A stretch of DNA of 64,000 nt from Nesterenkonia cremea. GTDB taxonomy: Bacteria > Actinomycetota > Actinomycetes > Actinomycetales > Micrococcaceae. Position 1 is the first letter of the stretch, and each line of letters starts with the position of its first letter. The position numbers were made by a program, and so were the translations under genes. Under the pieces are notes generated by a model that made no database searches, was not told where the DNA came from, and saw nothing but the letters and a program-made list of their open reading frames with translations. Below are positions 17,110 through 27,007 of the stretch, piece after piece. Location of the stretch: positions 62,001-126,000 of the forward strand of contig NZ_BMIS01000003.1 in the NCBI RefSeq assembly GCF_014642675.1. The letters are read 5' to 3'.

Positions 17110-17574
17110 CTACCGAGGTTGCGCGCTCTGCTGCACCGCATGTGATGCGACGTCGCGCACCAGAATCCACTTGATGAGGATCATCGCCAGCAGCGCGACG
17201 CCGGCGCTGCCCAACCACCACAGCGCTGAGGCCAGAGTGGGGCCGGGCAAGGCATCCATCGTCTCCGCGCTCATGGGCACCATCAGCTGGTCCGGGCCGG
17301 TCCACATATAGGCCAGGGTCACCACGGTGAAGGTGGTGATGCCCATGACCGTGGACTCTGCCAGGGAGCCGGTCTGCAGGCCGATCCACAGTTGGGCCAT
17401 GAACGCGATCAGCAGCGCGAGCCCCGCTCCCCACAGGATCGGCGTGCCGTCTTCGACGGTGCCGATCATGATGATGTTCCCGTGCAGGGCGGTGCCGAGG
17501 ATCCCCAGGATGATTCCTACGGAGAACGCCACACCCATGAGCGCCGGGCGGAAGCGGGGCTGCTGCTGAGACAT
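17110..17574 (-). CDS. Four-helix membrane protein of unknown function
   Basis: 154 aa with four hydrophobic segments (about residues 12-35, 45-65, 72-92 and 112-137) and short polar ends; no catalytic motif is seen. It may belong to the DUF6113-type proteins found near ferredoxin genes in Micrococcales, but this is from memory only. Its ATG overlaps the typA stop by one base (TGATG), so it is translationally coupled to typA, and fdxA follows 41 bp later. Confidence 0.7.
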   Translation of the reverse strand: MSQQQPRFRPALMGVAFSVGIILGILGTALHGNIIMIGTVEDGTPILWGAGLALLIAFMAQLWIGLQTGSLAESTVMGITTFTVVTLAYMWTGPDQLMVPMSAETMDALPGPTLASALWWLGSAGVALLAMILIKWILVRDVASHAVQQSAQPR

Positions 17575-19523
17575 CAGGACTGTGCTGCGTTCTTCCTCTT
17601 ACGGGCTTCCTTCATGCGCTCGGAGGAGTCCAGGGTCACCTTGCGGATCCGGATGTTCTCCGGGGTGACCTCCACGCACTCATCCTCGTTGGCGAACTCG
17701 AGGGACTCCTCGAGCGTCAGGCGGGTGGGCGGGGTCAGGCCCTCGAAGGAGTCGGCAGAGGCTGCACGCATATTGGTGAGCTTCTTCTCCTTGGTGATGT
17801 TGACCTCCATGTCCTCGTTGCGCGAGTTCTCGCCCACGACCATGCCCTCGTAGACCTCCTCCTGGGGATCCACGAAGAAGGTTCCCTTGTCCTGGAGGTT
17901 CATCATGGCGAAGGGAGTGGCGGTGCCGGCGCGGTCGGCGACCAGCGAGCCGGAGTTCCGGTACTCGATGTCGCCCTTCCAGGGCTGGAAGCCGTCGGCG
18001 TAGCTGGAGGCGATGCCGGAGCCGCGGGTCTCGGTGAGGAACTTGGTCCGGAAGCCGATGAGACCGCGGGCAGGCACGGAGAACTCCATGCGGATCCAGC
18101 CGGAGCCGGTGTTGGCCATGGTGTTCATGGTGCCCTTGCGGCCGGCCATGAGCTGGGTGATCGCGCCCATGTACTCCTCGGGGGCGTCGATGGTCATGGC
18201 CTCCATGGGCTCATGCAGGGTGCCGTCGATCTCCCGGGTGACGACCTGCGGCTTGCCCACGGTCAGCTCGAAGCCTTCGCGGCGCATCTGCTCCACCAGA
18301 ATGGCCAGGGCGAGCTCGCCACGGCCCTGGACCTCCCACATGTCGGGACGGTCGGTGGGCAGCACCTGGATGGAGACGTTGCCGATGAGCTCCTGGTCCA
18401 GGCGGTCCCTGACCTGCCGTGCGGTGACCTTGGCGCCCTTGACCCGGCCGGCCAGCGGCGAGGTGTTGATGCCGATGGTCATCGAGATGGCGGGGTCATC
18501 GACCACGATGTTCGGCAGCGGTTTGGGGTTGTCCAGATCGGTCAGGGTCTCACCGATCATGATGTCGCTGATGCCGGCCACTGCGACGATCTCACCGGGC
18601 CCGGCCGACTCGGCGGGCACACGCTCCAGGCCCTTGGTGGCCAGCAGTTCGGTGATCTTCACCGTCTTATGGGTGCCGTCCTTGCGGGCCCAGGCGACCT
18701 GCTGGTTCTTCTTCAGCGTGCCGTTGAAGATGCGCAGCAGCGCCAGACGGCCCAGGAAGGGTGAGGCGTCCAGGTTGGTCACGTGGGCCTGGAGGACCTC
18801 TTCGGCGTCGTAGGTGGGGGCCGGGACGTGCTTCAGGATGGTCTCGAAGAGCGGCTCCAGATCCTCATTCTCGGGCAGCCCGCCGTCGGCAGGCTGCTCG
18901 ATGGAGGCGCGGCCGGCCTTGCCGGAGGCGTAGACCACTGGGACGTCCAGCACGGAGTCCAGGTCCAGGTCCGGGTTCTCCTCGGCCACATCGGAGGCCA
19001 GGCCCAGCAGCAGGTCCATCGTGTCGGAGACGACGCCGTCGATCCGTGCGTCAGGACGGTCGGTCTTGTTGACCACCAGGATCACCGGCAGGTTGGCGTT
19101 GAGCGCCTTGCGCAGCACGAAGCGGGTCTGCGGCAGCGGGCCTTCAGAGGCGTCGACCAGAAGCACGACGCCGTCCACCATCGACAGACCGCGCTCGACC
19201 TCACCGCCGAAGTCGGCGTGGCCGGGGGTGTCGATCACGTTGATCGTCACCTGCTCGGCGCCGGCCTGCTCCTGAGCGTGGGGGCCGGAGTAGAACACCG
19301 TGGTGTTCTTGGCCAGGATGGTGATGCCCTTCTCCTTCTCCAGCTCGCCGGAGTCCATCACCCGCTCTTCGTTCTCCCCATGGCCGCCGTAGGCCTTGGT
19401 CTGGGTCAGCATGGCGTCGACAAGGGTGGTCTTGCCGTGGTCGACGTGGGCGACGATGGCGACATTGCGCAGGTCCTGGCGCTCATCGGTGCCGGTCTGG
19501 GCCAGCGCAGCATCAGTGGTCAT
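17574..19523 (-). CDS. typA: Ribosome-associated GTPase TypA/BipA
   Basis: 649 aa translational GTPase related to EF-G, involved in ribosome assembly and stress adaptation. G-domain motifs are in order: [10 protein letters not shown] (G1), DTPGHADF (G3) and NKTDRPDA (G4), followed by EF-G-like domains and the TypA-specific C-terminal domain ([18 protein letters not shown]). Full length. Starts at ATG; upstream is the terminator of the first peptide-transport operon. Confidence 0.95.
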   Translation of the reverse strand: MTTDAALAQTGTDERQDLRNVAIVAHVDHGKTTLVDAMLTQTKAYGGHGENEERVMDSGELEKEKGITILAKNTTVFYSGPHAQEQAGAEQVTINVIDTPGHADFGGEVERGLSMVDGVVLLVDASEGPLPQTRFVLRKALNANLPVILVVNKTDRPDARIDGVVSDTMDLLLGLASDVAEENPDLDLDSVLDVPVVYASGKAGRASIEQPADGGLPENEDLEPLFETILKHVPAPTYDAEEVLQAHVTNLDASPFLGRLALLRIFNGTLKKNQQVAWARKDGTHKTVKITELLATKGLERVPAESAGPGEIVAVAGISDIMIGETLTDLDNPKPLPNIVVDDPAISMTIGINTSPLAGRVKGAKVTARQVRDRLDQELIGNVSIQVLPTDRPDMWEVQGRGELALAILVEQMRREGFELTVGKPQVVTREIDGTLHEPMEAMTIDAPEEYMGAITQLMAGRKGTMNTMANTGSGWIRMEFSVPARGLIGFRTKFLTETRGSGIASSYADGFQPWKGDIEYRNSGSLVADRAGTATPFAMMNLQDKGTFFVDPQEEVYEGMVVGENSRNEDMEVNITKEKKLTNMRAASADSFEGLTPPTRLTLEESLEFANEDECVEVTPENIRIRKVTLDSSERMKEARKRKNAAQS

Positions 19524-19551
19524 AGAAGAAGAAGCCTTCCGAAGATAGAGG

Positions 19552-19586
19552 TGAGCGGGCGCCCCTATGACAGGGACACCCGCTCA
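19552..19586 (-). terminator. Terminator of the first opp operon
   Basis: TGAGCGGG / CCCGCTCA outer stem with an inner CCC/GGG pairing, located 26 nt after the OppF stop and before typA. A pyrimidine-rich tract follows in the minus direction. Confidence 0.6.
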
Positions 19587-19611
19587 AGTGTACTGCTGTT
19601 CTGCAAATGCC

Positions 19612-20643
19612 TCAGCTGGCGACGACGTCCTCGTTGGTGTCGGCGTAGTGGCAGGCGGCCAATTGGCCGATCCCCGGGTGGAAGGTGAGCTCCGGCTCCT
19701 CGGCCTCACAGAGCTCAGTCGCCTTCCAGCAGCGGGTCCGGAACCGGCAGCCCGACGGCGGATCCGCCGGGTTGGGCGGATCCCCCTTCAACACGATCTG
19801 CTCGCGCTGTCCGCGCAGCGTCGGATCCGGCACCGGCACCGCGGAGAGCAGCGCCTGGGTGTAGGGGTGGGCCGGGCCGGAGTAGATCTCCTCGTCCAGG
19901 CCCAGCTCCGCCAGACGGCCCAGGTACATCACGCCCACGCGGTCGGAGATGTGGCGGACCACGGAGAGGTCGTGGGCGATGAAGATGTAGCTGAGGCCGA
20001 ACTCCTTCTGCAGATCGTCCAGCAGGTTCATCACCTGGGCCTGCACCGAGACGTCCAGCGCGGAGACCGGCTCGTCCAGGATGATCACATCCGGGTTCAG
20101 CGCCAGACCACGGGCGATGCCGATGCGCTGACGCTGACCGCCGGAGAACTGGTGCGGGTACCGGTTGATGTGGTCTGGGTTCAGGCCCACGACCTCCAGC
20201 AGCTCCTTGACCCTGTTGCGAATCCCCTGGGCCGGCTTGGCCTCCGGGTGCACCTTGAAAGGCTCAGCGATGATGTCGCCCACCGACATGCGCGGGTTCA
20301 GCGAGGTGTAGGGGTCTTGGAAGATGATCTGGATCTTCCGGCGCAGCCGTCGCAGCTGCTCACCCCGCACGGCGAGGAAGTCCTCGCCGCGGAAGAAGAT
20401 GGAGCCGGCGTCGGGCTGCTCCAGGCGCATCAGCAGCTTGGCCAGCGTGGACTTGCCGCAGCCGGACTCGCCCACGATTCCCAAGGTCTCTCCTCTGCGC
20501 AGCTGGAAGCTCACATCGTCCACAGCCTTCACCGCGCCGATCTGGCGCTGGAAGACGATCCCCTGGGTGATCGGGAAGTGCTTGACGAGGTTCTCGACCT
20601 CCAGCACGGTCTCTGCGTTCTCGAAGGGATCACGCGGGCTCAT
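19612..20643 (-). CDS. Peptide ABC transporter ATP-binding protein (OppF/DppF type)
   Basis: 343 aa. ABC ATPase motifs: Walker [10 protein letters not shown], signature [12 protein letters not shown], Walker [14 protein letters not shown]-loop FIAHDLSVV. The C-terminal oligopeptide-transporter extension has the cysteine-bearing block [16 protein letters not shown], where some family members carry an iron-sulfur site. It pairs with the OppD-type ATPase whose gene it overlaps by 14 nt, powering the OppB/OppC channel. Last gene of the operon; a hairpin terminator follows. Confidence 0.92.
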   Translation of the reverse strand: MSPRDPFENAETVLEVENLVKHFPITQGIVFQRQIGAVKAVDDVSFQLRRGETLGIVGESGCGKSTLAKLLMRLEQPDAGSIFFRGEDFLAVRGEQLRRLRRKIQIIFQDPYTSLNPRMSVGDIIAEPFKVHPEAKPAQGIRNRVKELLEVVGLNPDHINRYPHQFSGGQRQRIGIARGLALNPDVIILDEPVSALDVSVQAQVMNLLDDLQKEFGLSYIFIAHDLSVVRHISDRVGVMYLGRLAELGLDEEIYSGPAHPYTQALLSAVPVPDPTLRGQREQIVLKGDPPNPADPPSGCRFRTRCWKATELCEAEEPELTFHPGIGQLAACHYADTNEDVVAS

Positions 20644-21670
20644 TCTGGGCCTCCTCGCTCATCGCATGGATCTTCTCCGCGTGGTGGCAGGCGGAGCGGT
20701 GCCCGGGGGCGATCTCGCGCAGCTCGGGCCGCTCCTCGCGGCACAGCTCGGTGGCGAATTCGCAGCGCGGGCTGAAGGGGCAGCCAGGGGGCAGGGCTGT
20801 CAGCGACGGCGGCAGCCCCGGGATCGCCTTGAGCTTCTCCCCCTCGGCGTCGATGCGCGGGATCGAGTCCAGCAGCCCCTTGGTGTAGGGGTGCGCCGTG
20901 CGCGCATAGATGGTGTAGACATCGGCGGACTCCATGACCCGGCCCGAGTACATCACCGCGATCTTATCGGCGACGTCGGCGACGACACCCAGGTCATGGG
21001 TGATCAGGATCAGTCCCATGCGAGACTCCATCTGCAACTCCTGCAGCAGGGACATCACCTGGGCCTGGACGGTCACGTCCAGAGCGGTGGTGGGCTCATC
21101 GGCGATGAGCACATCCGGATCCAGGGAGATGGCCATGGCGATCATGATGCGCTGGCGCATACCGCCGGAGAACTGGTGTGGGAAGTCCCACACCCGCTTC
21201 TCCGCGGCGGGGATGCCCACCTTCTGCATCATCTCCACGGCCCTCGCCCGGGCGTCCTTGCGGTTGAAGCCCAGGTGCACCCGGAACATCTCGGCGATCT
21301 GCCAGCCCACCGGCAGCACCGGGTTCAGCGAGGACAGCGCGTCTTGGAAGATCATCGAGATGTCCATGCCGCGCAGCTTCCGCCGCTGCTCCTCCGGCAT
21401 CTGCAGCAGGTCCTCGCCGCGGTAGCGGATCTCTCCGCCGGCGATGTGACCCGGGGGCATGTCCAGGATGCCCATGATGGTCTGGGCGGTCACAGATTTG
21501 CCGGAGCCGGACTCACCCAGGATGGCCAGGGTCTCCCCCGAGTGCAGGGTGAAGTTCAGCCCGTTGATGGCCTGGGCGACGCCGGCCTTGGTGCGGAATT
21601 CGACCTGGAGGTCACGGACCTCCAGCAGCGGCGCGTCGTCGACGACGTCGTTCGGGATATCAGCAGTCAT
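20630..21670 (-). CDS. Peptide ABC transporter ATP-binding protein (OppD/DppD type)
   Basis: 346 aa. Walker [11 protein letters not shown]-loop [16 protein letters not shown], signature [14 protein letters not shown], Walker [14 protein letters not shown]-loop LITHDLGVV, then the Opp C-terminal extension [15 protein letters not shown]. The ATG at 21670 behind GAGGCG is used; the frame is open 18 codons further into the permease gene. It forms the ATPase heterodimer with the downstream OppF-type subunit. Confidence 0.92.
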   Translation of the reverse strand: MTADIPNDVVDDAPLLEVRDLQVEFRTKAGVAQAINGLNFTLHSGETLAILGESGSGKSVTAQTIMGILDMPPGHIAGGEIRYRGEDLLQMPEEQRRKLRGMDISMIFQDALSSLNPVLPVGWQIAEMFRVHLGFNRKDARARAVEMMQKVGIPAAEKRVWDFPHQFSGGMRQRIMIAMAISLDPDVLIADEPTTALDVTVQAQVMSLLQELQMESRMGLILITHDLGVVADVADKIAVMYSGRVMESADVYTIYARTAHPYTKGLLDSIPRIDAEGEKLKAIPGLPPSLTALPPGCPFSPRCEFATELCREERPELREIAPGHRSACHHAEKIHAMSEEAQNEPA

Positions 21671-21677
21671 GAGCGCC

Positions 21678-22610
21678 TCACTTCTTCTTCGACTTGGGGT
21701 CGATGGCGTCACGGACGGCATCACCCATCGCCATGAACGCGAACACGGTCAGGCCCACGAAGATCATGGGGAAGACCACCAGGTAGGTGTGCTGCTGGAT
21801 GTAGCCCTGCGCCTGGTTCAGCTGCAGGCCCCAGGAGATCGCAGGCAGCTCCAGGCCGACACCCAGGAAGGTCAGGGCGGCCTCGGCGGCGATCATGATG
21901 CCCACAAACAGACCTGAGTAGCCGAGCACCGGTCCCAGCGCATTGGGGAGAATGTGCCGGCGCATGATGGTCAGGTGGCCGGCACCCATCGCCCGGGCGG
22001 CCATCACGTATTCGGAGTTCACCACGGCCAGCACTGAGGAGCGCATCAGACGCATCTGCGTGGGCCAGGTGAAGATGATCAGCACCAGCGTCACTTCCCA
22101 CACGCCGCGGGAATCGATGACGTTGAGGAAGACGATCGCACCCAGGATGTAGGGAACAGCGAAGATCATGTCGCCGGCACGGGAGATGACCGTGTCCACG
22201 ATCTTGCCGAAGTAGCCGGCCAGCAGTCCCAGGATGATGCCGATGAACAGGGTGCCCAGCACCACCACCGCGCCGATGGCGATGGAGTTCCGCGCGCCGT
22301 AGATCACGCGGGCGAAGTAGTCGCAGCCCTGGATGTCGGTGCCGAACCAGTGCTCGGCCGAGGGACTCTGACGGCTGCGCACGAGCTGACAGTCGCGCGG
22401 GTCGGTACTGGTGAACAGCTGCGGGAACAGCGCCATGGTGATCATCACCACGAGCAGGATGCCGGAGATGATGAACCAGGGGTTCCGGCGCAGCGACCGC
22501 CAGGCGTCGGCCCACAGGCTGGCCTCGGCGTCCTTCGCCGCTTCCGGATGGGCTGGGGAGACCGTAGCGTCTCCCTGCTGGAGATTCTGGGAGGTGTTGA
22601 GCTCACTCAT
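21678..22610 (-). CDS. Peptide ABC transporter permease (OppC/DppC type)
   Basis: 310 aa, six transmembrane helices with an N-terminal soluble segment typical of OppC. The EAA loop (AARAMGAGHLTIMRRHILPN) that docks on the ATPase is present. The ATG at 22610 overlaps the OppB stop by 8 nt; a TTG 18 nt upstream is an alternative. Forms the membrane pore with OppB. Confidence 0.9.
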   Translation of the reverse strand: MSELNTSQNLQQGDATVSPAHPEAAKDAEASLWADAWRSLRRNPWFIISGILLVVMITMALFPQLFTSTDPRDCQLVRSRQSPSAEHWFGTDIQGCDYFARVIYGARNSIAIGAVVVLGTLFIGIILGLLAGYFGKIVDTVISRAGDMIFAVPYILGAIVFLNVIDSRGVWEVTLVLIIFTWPTQMRLMRSSVLAVVNSEYVMAARAMGAGHLTIMRRHILPNALGPVLGYSGLFVGIMIAAEAALTFLGVGLELPAISWGLQLNQAQGYIQQHTYLVVFPMIFVGLTVFAFMAMGDAVRDAIDPKSKKK

Positions 22611-23529
22611 AGCGGATCCTTGGGTCAAGCAGGCCGTAGATGATGTCGACGATCAGATTGATCACCACGAAGAACAGGACGAAGAGCGTCACGATGCCGA
22701 CGACCACCGTCCCCTCCTGCGCCTGGATGGAGCTGAACACCTGCTCCCCCAGTCCGGGGAGGTTGAAGATGGTCTCCACCAGGATGGTGCCGCTCATCAT
22801 GGTGGCCAGATCGGCGCCCATGAAGGTGACCACGGGGATCATCGAATTGCGCATGCCGTGGCGGCCGATCACGCGGCTGCGGGTCAGACCCTTGGCAGTG
22901 GCGGTGCGGACATAGTCTGACTGCAGGGCATCGAGCAGCTCGCTGCGCAGCAGACGGGCGATCATCGCCATGGAGACCGCACCCAGTGCGATGGCCGGCA
23001 GGATGAAGCTGCGCAGACCCTGTCCGGTGCCGGAGATGGGGAACCAGCCCAGGTTCAGTCCGAAGGTCAGCTGCAGCAGGAAGGCGATGACCAGCACCGG
23101 CATGGCCACCACGACCACCGTGGAGACCTGGACCAGGCGGTCCAGGAAGCGGTCTCGGTTGATGGCGGCCAGCGCGCCGGCGATGACGCCGATGATGGCC
23201 TGGACCACAAAGGTCACTCCGGCAAGCTGCAGGGTCACGGGCAGGCGCTGGGTGATGATGTCCAGCACCGGACGGCCCTGGAAGGTGGTGCCGAAGTCGA
23301 GGGCGGTGAAGACGCCCCACATGTATTTGGCGTACTGGACGATGAACGGATCGTTCAGGTTGTACTGCTCGCGCAGCGACTCCTGGACCGCCTCACTCAT
23401 GGCACGGTCACCGGCGAGAGCCCTGATCGGATCGCCGGGGATGGCGAAGACCAGGGCGTAGACGATGAGTGTCGAGATGAAGACGACCGGGATGAACTGG
23501 AGCAGACGCCGAATGATGTATCGGGTCAT
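22603..23529 (-). CDS. Peptide ABC transporter permease (OppB/DppB type)
   Basis: 308 aa inner-membrane permease. The N-terminus YIIRRLLQFIPVVF and the IPGDP motif after the first helix are typical of OppB/DppB. The EAA loop is TATAKGLTRSRVIGRHGMRN. It lies downstream of three binding-protein genes and is separated from the nearest by a 120-bp spacer containing a hairpin. Confidence 0.92.
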   Translation of the reverse strand: MTRYIIRRLLQFIPVVFISTLIVYALVFAIPGDPIRALAGDRAMSEAVQESLREQYNLNDPFIVQYAKYMWGVFTALDFGTTFQGRPVLDIITQRLPVTLQLAGVTFVVQAIIGVIAGALAAINRDRFLDRLVQVSTVVVVAMPVLVIAFLLQLTFGLNLGWFPISGTGQGLRSFILPAIALGAVSMAMIARLLRSELLDALQSDYVRTATAKGLTRSRVIGRHGMRNSMIPVVTFMGADLATMMSGTILVETIFNLPGLGEQVFSSIQAQEGTVVVGIVTLFVLFFVVINLIVDIIYGLLDPRIRYE

Positions 23530-23579
23530 TGGAGTCTTGGTGTCCTTGTATGGGTGCGGTGTGGTGCGGGCAACATGAT

Positions 23580-23629
23580 AGGCGGCGGACCTCGGTGAGC
23601 CGAAAGGGTCGGTGCGAGGCCCGCCGCCT
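23580..23629 (-). terminator. Intercistronic hairpin between binding-protein and permease genes
   Basis: AGGCGGCGGACCTCG pairs with CGAGGCCCGCCGCCT over 15 positions with one mismatch. It starts 20 nt after the binding-protein stop. There is no T-run, so partial termination or mRNA 3' protection is likelier than full termination. Confidence 0.6.
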
Positions 23630-23648
23630 CATGGTTCATGGAGCGGCC

Positions 23649-25229
23649 TCAGTCGAGGACTTCGATCCGCTCGAGCTGGGGCAGACCGCGCGGAGTGATC
23701 TCCACGCCGTCGATGTTCTCGGACCAGACGACGTTCTGGGACTCGAACCACAACGGGATGACGGGAAGCTCCTCCAGCAGGACCTCCTCCGCCTCCTGGT
23801 AGGCCTCCTCGGAGTCCTCCGCGTCGGCGGCGTTGGCCTGGGCGATCAGCTCATCGAACTCCTCGCTGGACCAGCCGGTGTTGTTCCGGGAGGCGGTGGA
23901 GGAGTACATGGGCTCCAGGGACTCCTGGGCGCTGGGGTAGGACAGGGTCCAGCCCAGTCGGTAGGGACCCTCGATGTCCTCCTCATCCAGCAGATCCAGG
24001 TACTGGGCGAACTCCATGGACTCGAAGTTCACCTCCTCGATCCCCAGGTTCTGATCCCACTGGTTGGTCACGGCCTCGACCCATTCGTCATGGCCGGCTC
24101 CCGAGTTGAAGTAGACGGTGAGCTCATCCGGTCCGCCGGCCTGCTCGTAGAGCTCAGCGGCGGCGTCGGGATCGTATTCGCAGAACTCGCAGGCGTCCTC
24201 GCGTCCCTCGGGCAGCACCGGCGGCAGGAAGGATCCCGCCGGGGTCAGCGTGCCTTCGAAGAGACCGTCGATGATCTCCTCACGGTCCACCGCCATGGAC
24301 AGGGCCTGGCGGATCTGCGGGTCCTCGAACTCCTCCTGGTAGGTGGGGATGCCCAGGAAGGTCAGCGTGCCGGTCTCGAAGGACTCCTGCCGGTCGCCGA
24401 AGTCGTCCTCCAGCATGGAGATGTTCTCCGGCGGGGCGTTGTAGAGCAGGTCGAGGTTGCCTGCCTGGACCTCCTGGTAGGCGGTGGCCACATCGTTGTA
24501 GATCATGTGTTCGATGCGCTCAGCCTCTCCGGGGTTGTCCCCGGGGTAGTCCTCGTAGCGCTCGGTCAGGATCTCCTGGTCGTGCACCCACTCGCCGTCC
24601 ATCTGGTACCGGCCGTTGCCGATCGGGGCCTGCTCGAAGGCCTCCATATCCTCGAAGGCCGCCTCCGGCAGCGGTGAGAAGCCCACCAGCGAGAGCATGT
24701 TCGGCAGCTGGCCGAAGGGCTCGGCCAGCTCGATCTCCAGCGTGTGGTCGTCGAGGGCGCGCACGCCCTCGAGCTCCTCGGCCTCCTCATCGGCGACCTC
24801 GTCATAGCCCAGGAAGAACTCATAGTACTCCGCGTTGTTCTGAGCGTTGTCCGGGTCCACAGTCCAGTTGAAGGTGTCCACGAAGTGCTGGGAGGTCAGC
24901 TCCTCCCCGTTGTGAAAGGTCCAGTCCTCCCCCAGCTCGAAGGTCCAGGTGACGTTGTCCTCGGACTCCCAGGACTCGGCCACCGCCGGGATCGCCTCAT
25001 TGGTCTCGTAGTCGATCTCGGTCAGACCGGTGAACAGGGTCTCGAGGACGCCGGCGCCGCAGACCTCTGCCGAGTTGCCCGGGGTCAGGTACTGGGGCTC
25101 GCACTGGTAGGTGCTCAGCGTGCCGGCGTCGCCGTCGCCGTCGGGCTCGCCGAGGGCACAGCTGCTGAGCACCAGCGCCGCCGTCAGCGAACCTCCCGCC
25201 AGGGCGGTTCTCTTGGTCACGGGCCGCAT
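23649..25229 (-). CDS. Peptide-binding lipoprotein, third of three tandem paralogues
   Basis: 526 aa SBP family 5 protein. A lipoprotein signal ends in LSSC (Cys24 is the lipidation site), so it is anchored outside the membrane and delivers peptides to OppBC. The mature domain has a Cys43/Cys57 pair near the N-terminus (QCEPQYLTPGNSAEVCG) and a CEFC motif further on. The ATG at 25229 behind GAGGCG is chosen because it directly precedes the signal peptide. It is closely related in domain plan to the two genes upstream; the gap to the second is 53 bp. Confidence 0.9.
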   Translation of the reverse strand: MRPVTKRTALAGGSLTAALVLSSCALGEPDGDGDAGTLSTYQCEPQYLTPGNSAEVCGAGVLETLFTGLTEIDYETNEAIPAVAESWESEDNVTWTFELGEDWTFHNGEELTSQHFVDTFNWTVDPDNAQNNAEYYEFFLGYDEVADEEAEELEGVRALDDHTLEIELAEPFGQLPNMLSLVGFSPLPEAAFEDMEAFEQAPIGNGRYQMDGEWVHDQEILTERYEDYPGDNPGEAERIEHMIYNDVATAYQEVQAGNLDLLYNAPPENISMLEDDFGDRQESFETGTLTFLGIPTYQEEFEDPQIRQALSMAVDREEIIDGLFEGTLTPAGSFLPPVLPEGREDACEFCEYDPDAAAELYEQAGGPDELTVYFNSGAGHDEWVEAVTNQWDQNLGIEEVNFESMEFAQYLDLLDEEDIEGPYRLGWTLSYPSAQESLEPMYSSTASRNNTGWSSEEFDELIAQANAADAEDSEEAYQEAEEVLLEELPVIPLWFESQNVVWSENIDGVEITPRGLPQLERIEVLD

Positions 25230-25282
25230 AGTCGCCTCATCTCGGTTGCGTACTGTCTTCTGCGGTTCGGTGCGGTGCAGGC

Positions 25283-26878
25283 TCACTCAGCGGTCACCAC
25301 GACATCCTCGACACGGACAAAGGTGCTCAGGTCCATATCCACGTTCTCCACGCGGTCCGAGTGGACGATGAAGTAGTCCTGGAACCAGAGCGGGATGACC
25401 GGCATATCCTCCAGGAGGATGTTCTCGGCGTTCTGGTAGAGCTCATCGGAGTCCTCCAGATCGGCGAAGTTGGCCTCCTGGATGGCCGCGTCGAACTCCT
25501 CGGAGCTGTAGTCCGAGTAGTTGGAGTGGGCATCGGTGCTGTAGAGGGGCTCCATCGCGTACTGCGGGCTGGGGTAGGCCAGCAGCCATCCCAGGCGGTA
25601 GGGGCCGGTCACGCCCTCAGACTCGTGGAGCTCCAGATAGTGGGCGAACTCCATGGACTCATAGGTGATGTCCTCGATGGGCAGGTGCTGCTGCCACATG
25701 TTGCCGATGGCCTCGACGTATTCGTCGTGCCCGGTTCCGGTGTCGGTGTACATGGTCACCGTGGACGGGCCGCCGGCCTCCTCGTAGAGCTCAGCGGCGG
25801 CCTCCGGATCGAATTCGCAGAACTCGCAGGCGCCTTCGCGTCCCTGCGGCAGGATGCCGGGAAGGACACCCGACGCCGGGGTCTGGGATCCGTCGAAGAG
25901 GCTGTCGTTGATCTCATCGCGGTCGATGGCCATCGACATCGCCCGGCGGACATCCACGTCCTGGTACTCCTCCTGGTACAGCGGGAAGCCCATGTAGATG
26001 AAGCGGGAGGTCTCGTTCTGGCTCCAGTTCTCGCCGAAGTCGTCCTCCACCTGGGCGATGCGGTTGGGCGGGACCTCCGGCATGATGTCCAACTCGCCGG
26101 AGAGGACGTCCATATAGGCGGTGTCCACATCGGAGTAGGAGACCCACTCGATGCGCTGCGGAGCCCCGGGCTCCTCGCCGCCCCATTCCTCGTAGCGCTC
26201 CAGGTCGATGCCGTCGTCCCGGCGCCATTCGCCGTCCATCTGGTACCGGCCGTTGCCGATCGGCGCGGCCTCATAGGCGTCGATGTCTTCGAAGGCCTCC
26301 GAGGGCATCGGATAGAAGGAGGTGTAGGTCAGGACCAGGGGCAGCTGGCCGAAGGGCTCGGTGAGCTCGAACTCCAGGGTGTGGTCGTCGAGGGCGCGCA
26401 CACCCTCCATCTCCTCAGCCTCACCCTGAGAGACATCCTCGTAGCCGAGGAACTTGTCGTGGAAGTTGGCACCGGCCATGGCGTTGTCCGGGTCCACCAC
26501 CCAGTTGAAGGTGTCCACGAAGTCCTGGGCGGTGACCGGGTCACCGTTGTGGAAGGTGTAGTCCTCGGAGAGTTCGAAGGTCCAGGTGATCTGGTCCTCA
26601 GTGTCCCAGGACTCGGCCACACCGGGGATGGCCTCGTAGGTCTCGTTGTCCACCAAGGTCAGGCCGGTGAAGAGCTGCTCCTGCACGCGGGAGCCACAGT
26701 TCTCAGTGGTGTTGCCGGGGATCATGTACTGCGGCTCGCAGTTGTAGACAGAGATGGTCCCGCCGTCCTCGGGTGCTTCGCCTGATTCGCCGTCGGCACC
26801 GCCGGCGCAGGCCGAGAGCACCAGTGCTGAGGTCATTCCTGCTCCGATGAAGACAGACCTCTTCTTGGGCAGTGTCAT
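25283..26878 (-). CDS. Peptide-binding lipoprotein, second of three tandem paralogues
   Basis: 531 aa SBP family 5 lipoprotein with lipobox LSAC (Cys24). It shares the block plan of its neighbours: a Cys47/Cys61 pair (NCEPQYMIPGNTTENCG), PIGNGRYQMDGEW, DRDEINDSLFDG and a CEFC motif. Starts at ATG after a short leader that follows a strong hairpin. It probably binds a different peptide range from its paralogues and feeds the same OppBCDF complex; ligand preferences cannot be read from the sequence. Confidence 0.9.
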   Translation of the reverse strand: MTLPKKRSVFIGAGMTSALVLSACAGGADGESGEAPEDGGTISVYNCEPQYMIPGNTTENCGSRVQEQLFTGLTLVDNETYEAIPGVAESWDTEDQITWTFELSEDYTFHNGDPVTAQDFVDTFNWVVDPDNAMAGANFHDKFLGYEDVSQGEAEEMEGVRALDDHTLEFELTEPFGQLPLVLTYTSFYPMPSEAFEDIDAYEAAPIGNGRYQMDGEWRRDDGIDLERYEEWGGEEPGAPQRIEWVSYSDVDTAYMDVLSGELDIMPEVPPNRIAQVEDDFGENWSQNETSRFIYMGFPLYQEEYQDVDVRRAMSMAIDRDEINDSLFDGSQTPASGVLPGILPQGREGACEFCEFDPEAAAELYEEAGGPSTVTMYTDTGTGHDEYVEAIGNMWQQHLPIEDITYESMEFAHYLELHESEGVTGPYRLGWLLAYPSPQYAMEPLYSTDAHSNYSDYSSEEFDAAIQEANFADLEDSDELYQNAENILLEDMPVIPLWFQDYFIVHSDRVENVDMDLSTFVRVEDVVVTAE

Positions 26879-26946
26879 AGAGACTCCTTGATGAGGGCAG
26901 GCGCAGCAGCACGCAGCGCCTGCGGAGAAAGAAGTGGGAGGAGATA

Positions 26947-27001
26947 TGACAGGGGCACGGCCCCCGCCGTCGAAAAGGCGGGACGGGCCGTGCCCCTGTC
27001 A
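26947..27001 (-). terminator. Strong intercistronic hairpin after the first binding-protein gene
   Basis: A perfect 17-bp stem (TGACAGGGGCACGGCCC at 26947-26963 with its complement at 26985-27001) around a 21-nt loop that holds an inner CCCGCC/GGCGGG pairing. It begins 6 nt after the stop. It probably limits read-through so that the first binding protein is made in excess. Confidence 0.7.
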
Positions 27002-27007
27002 GTGATG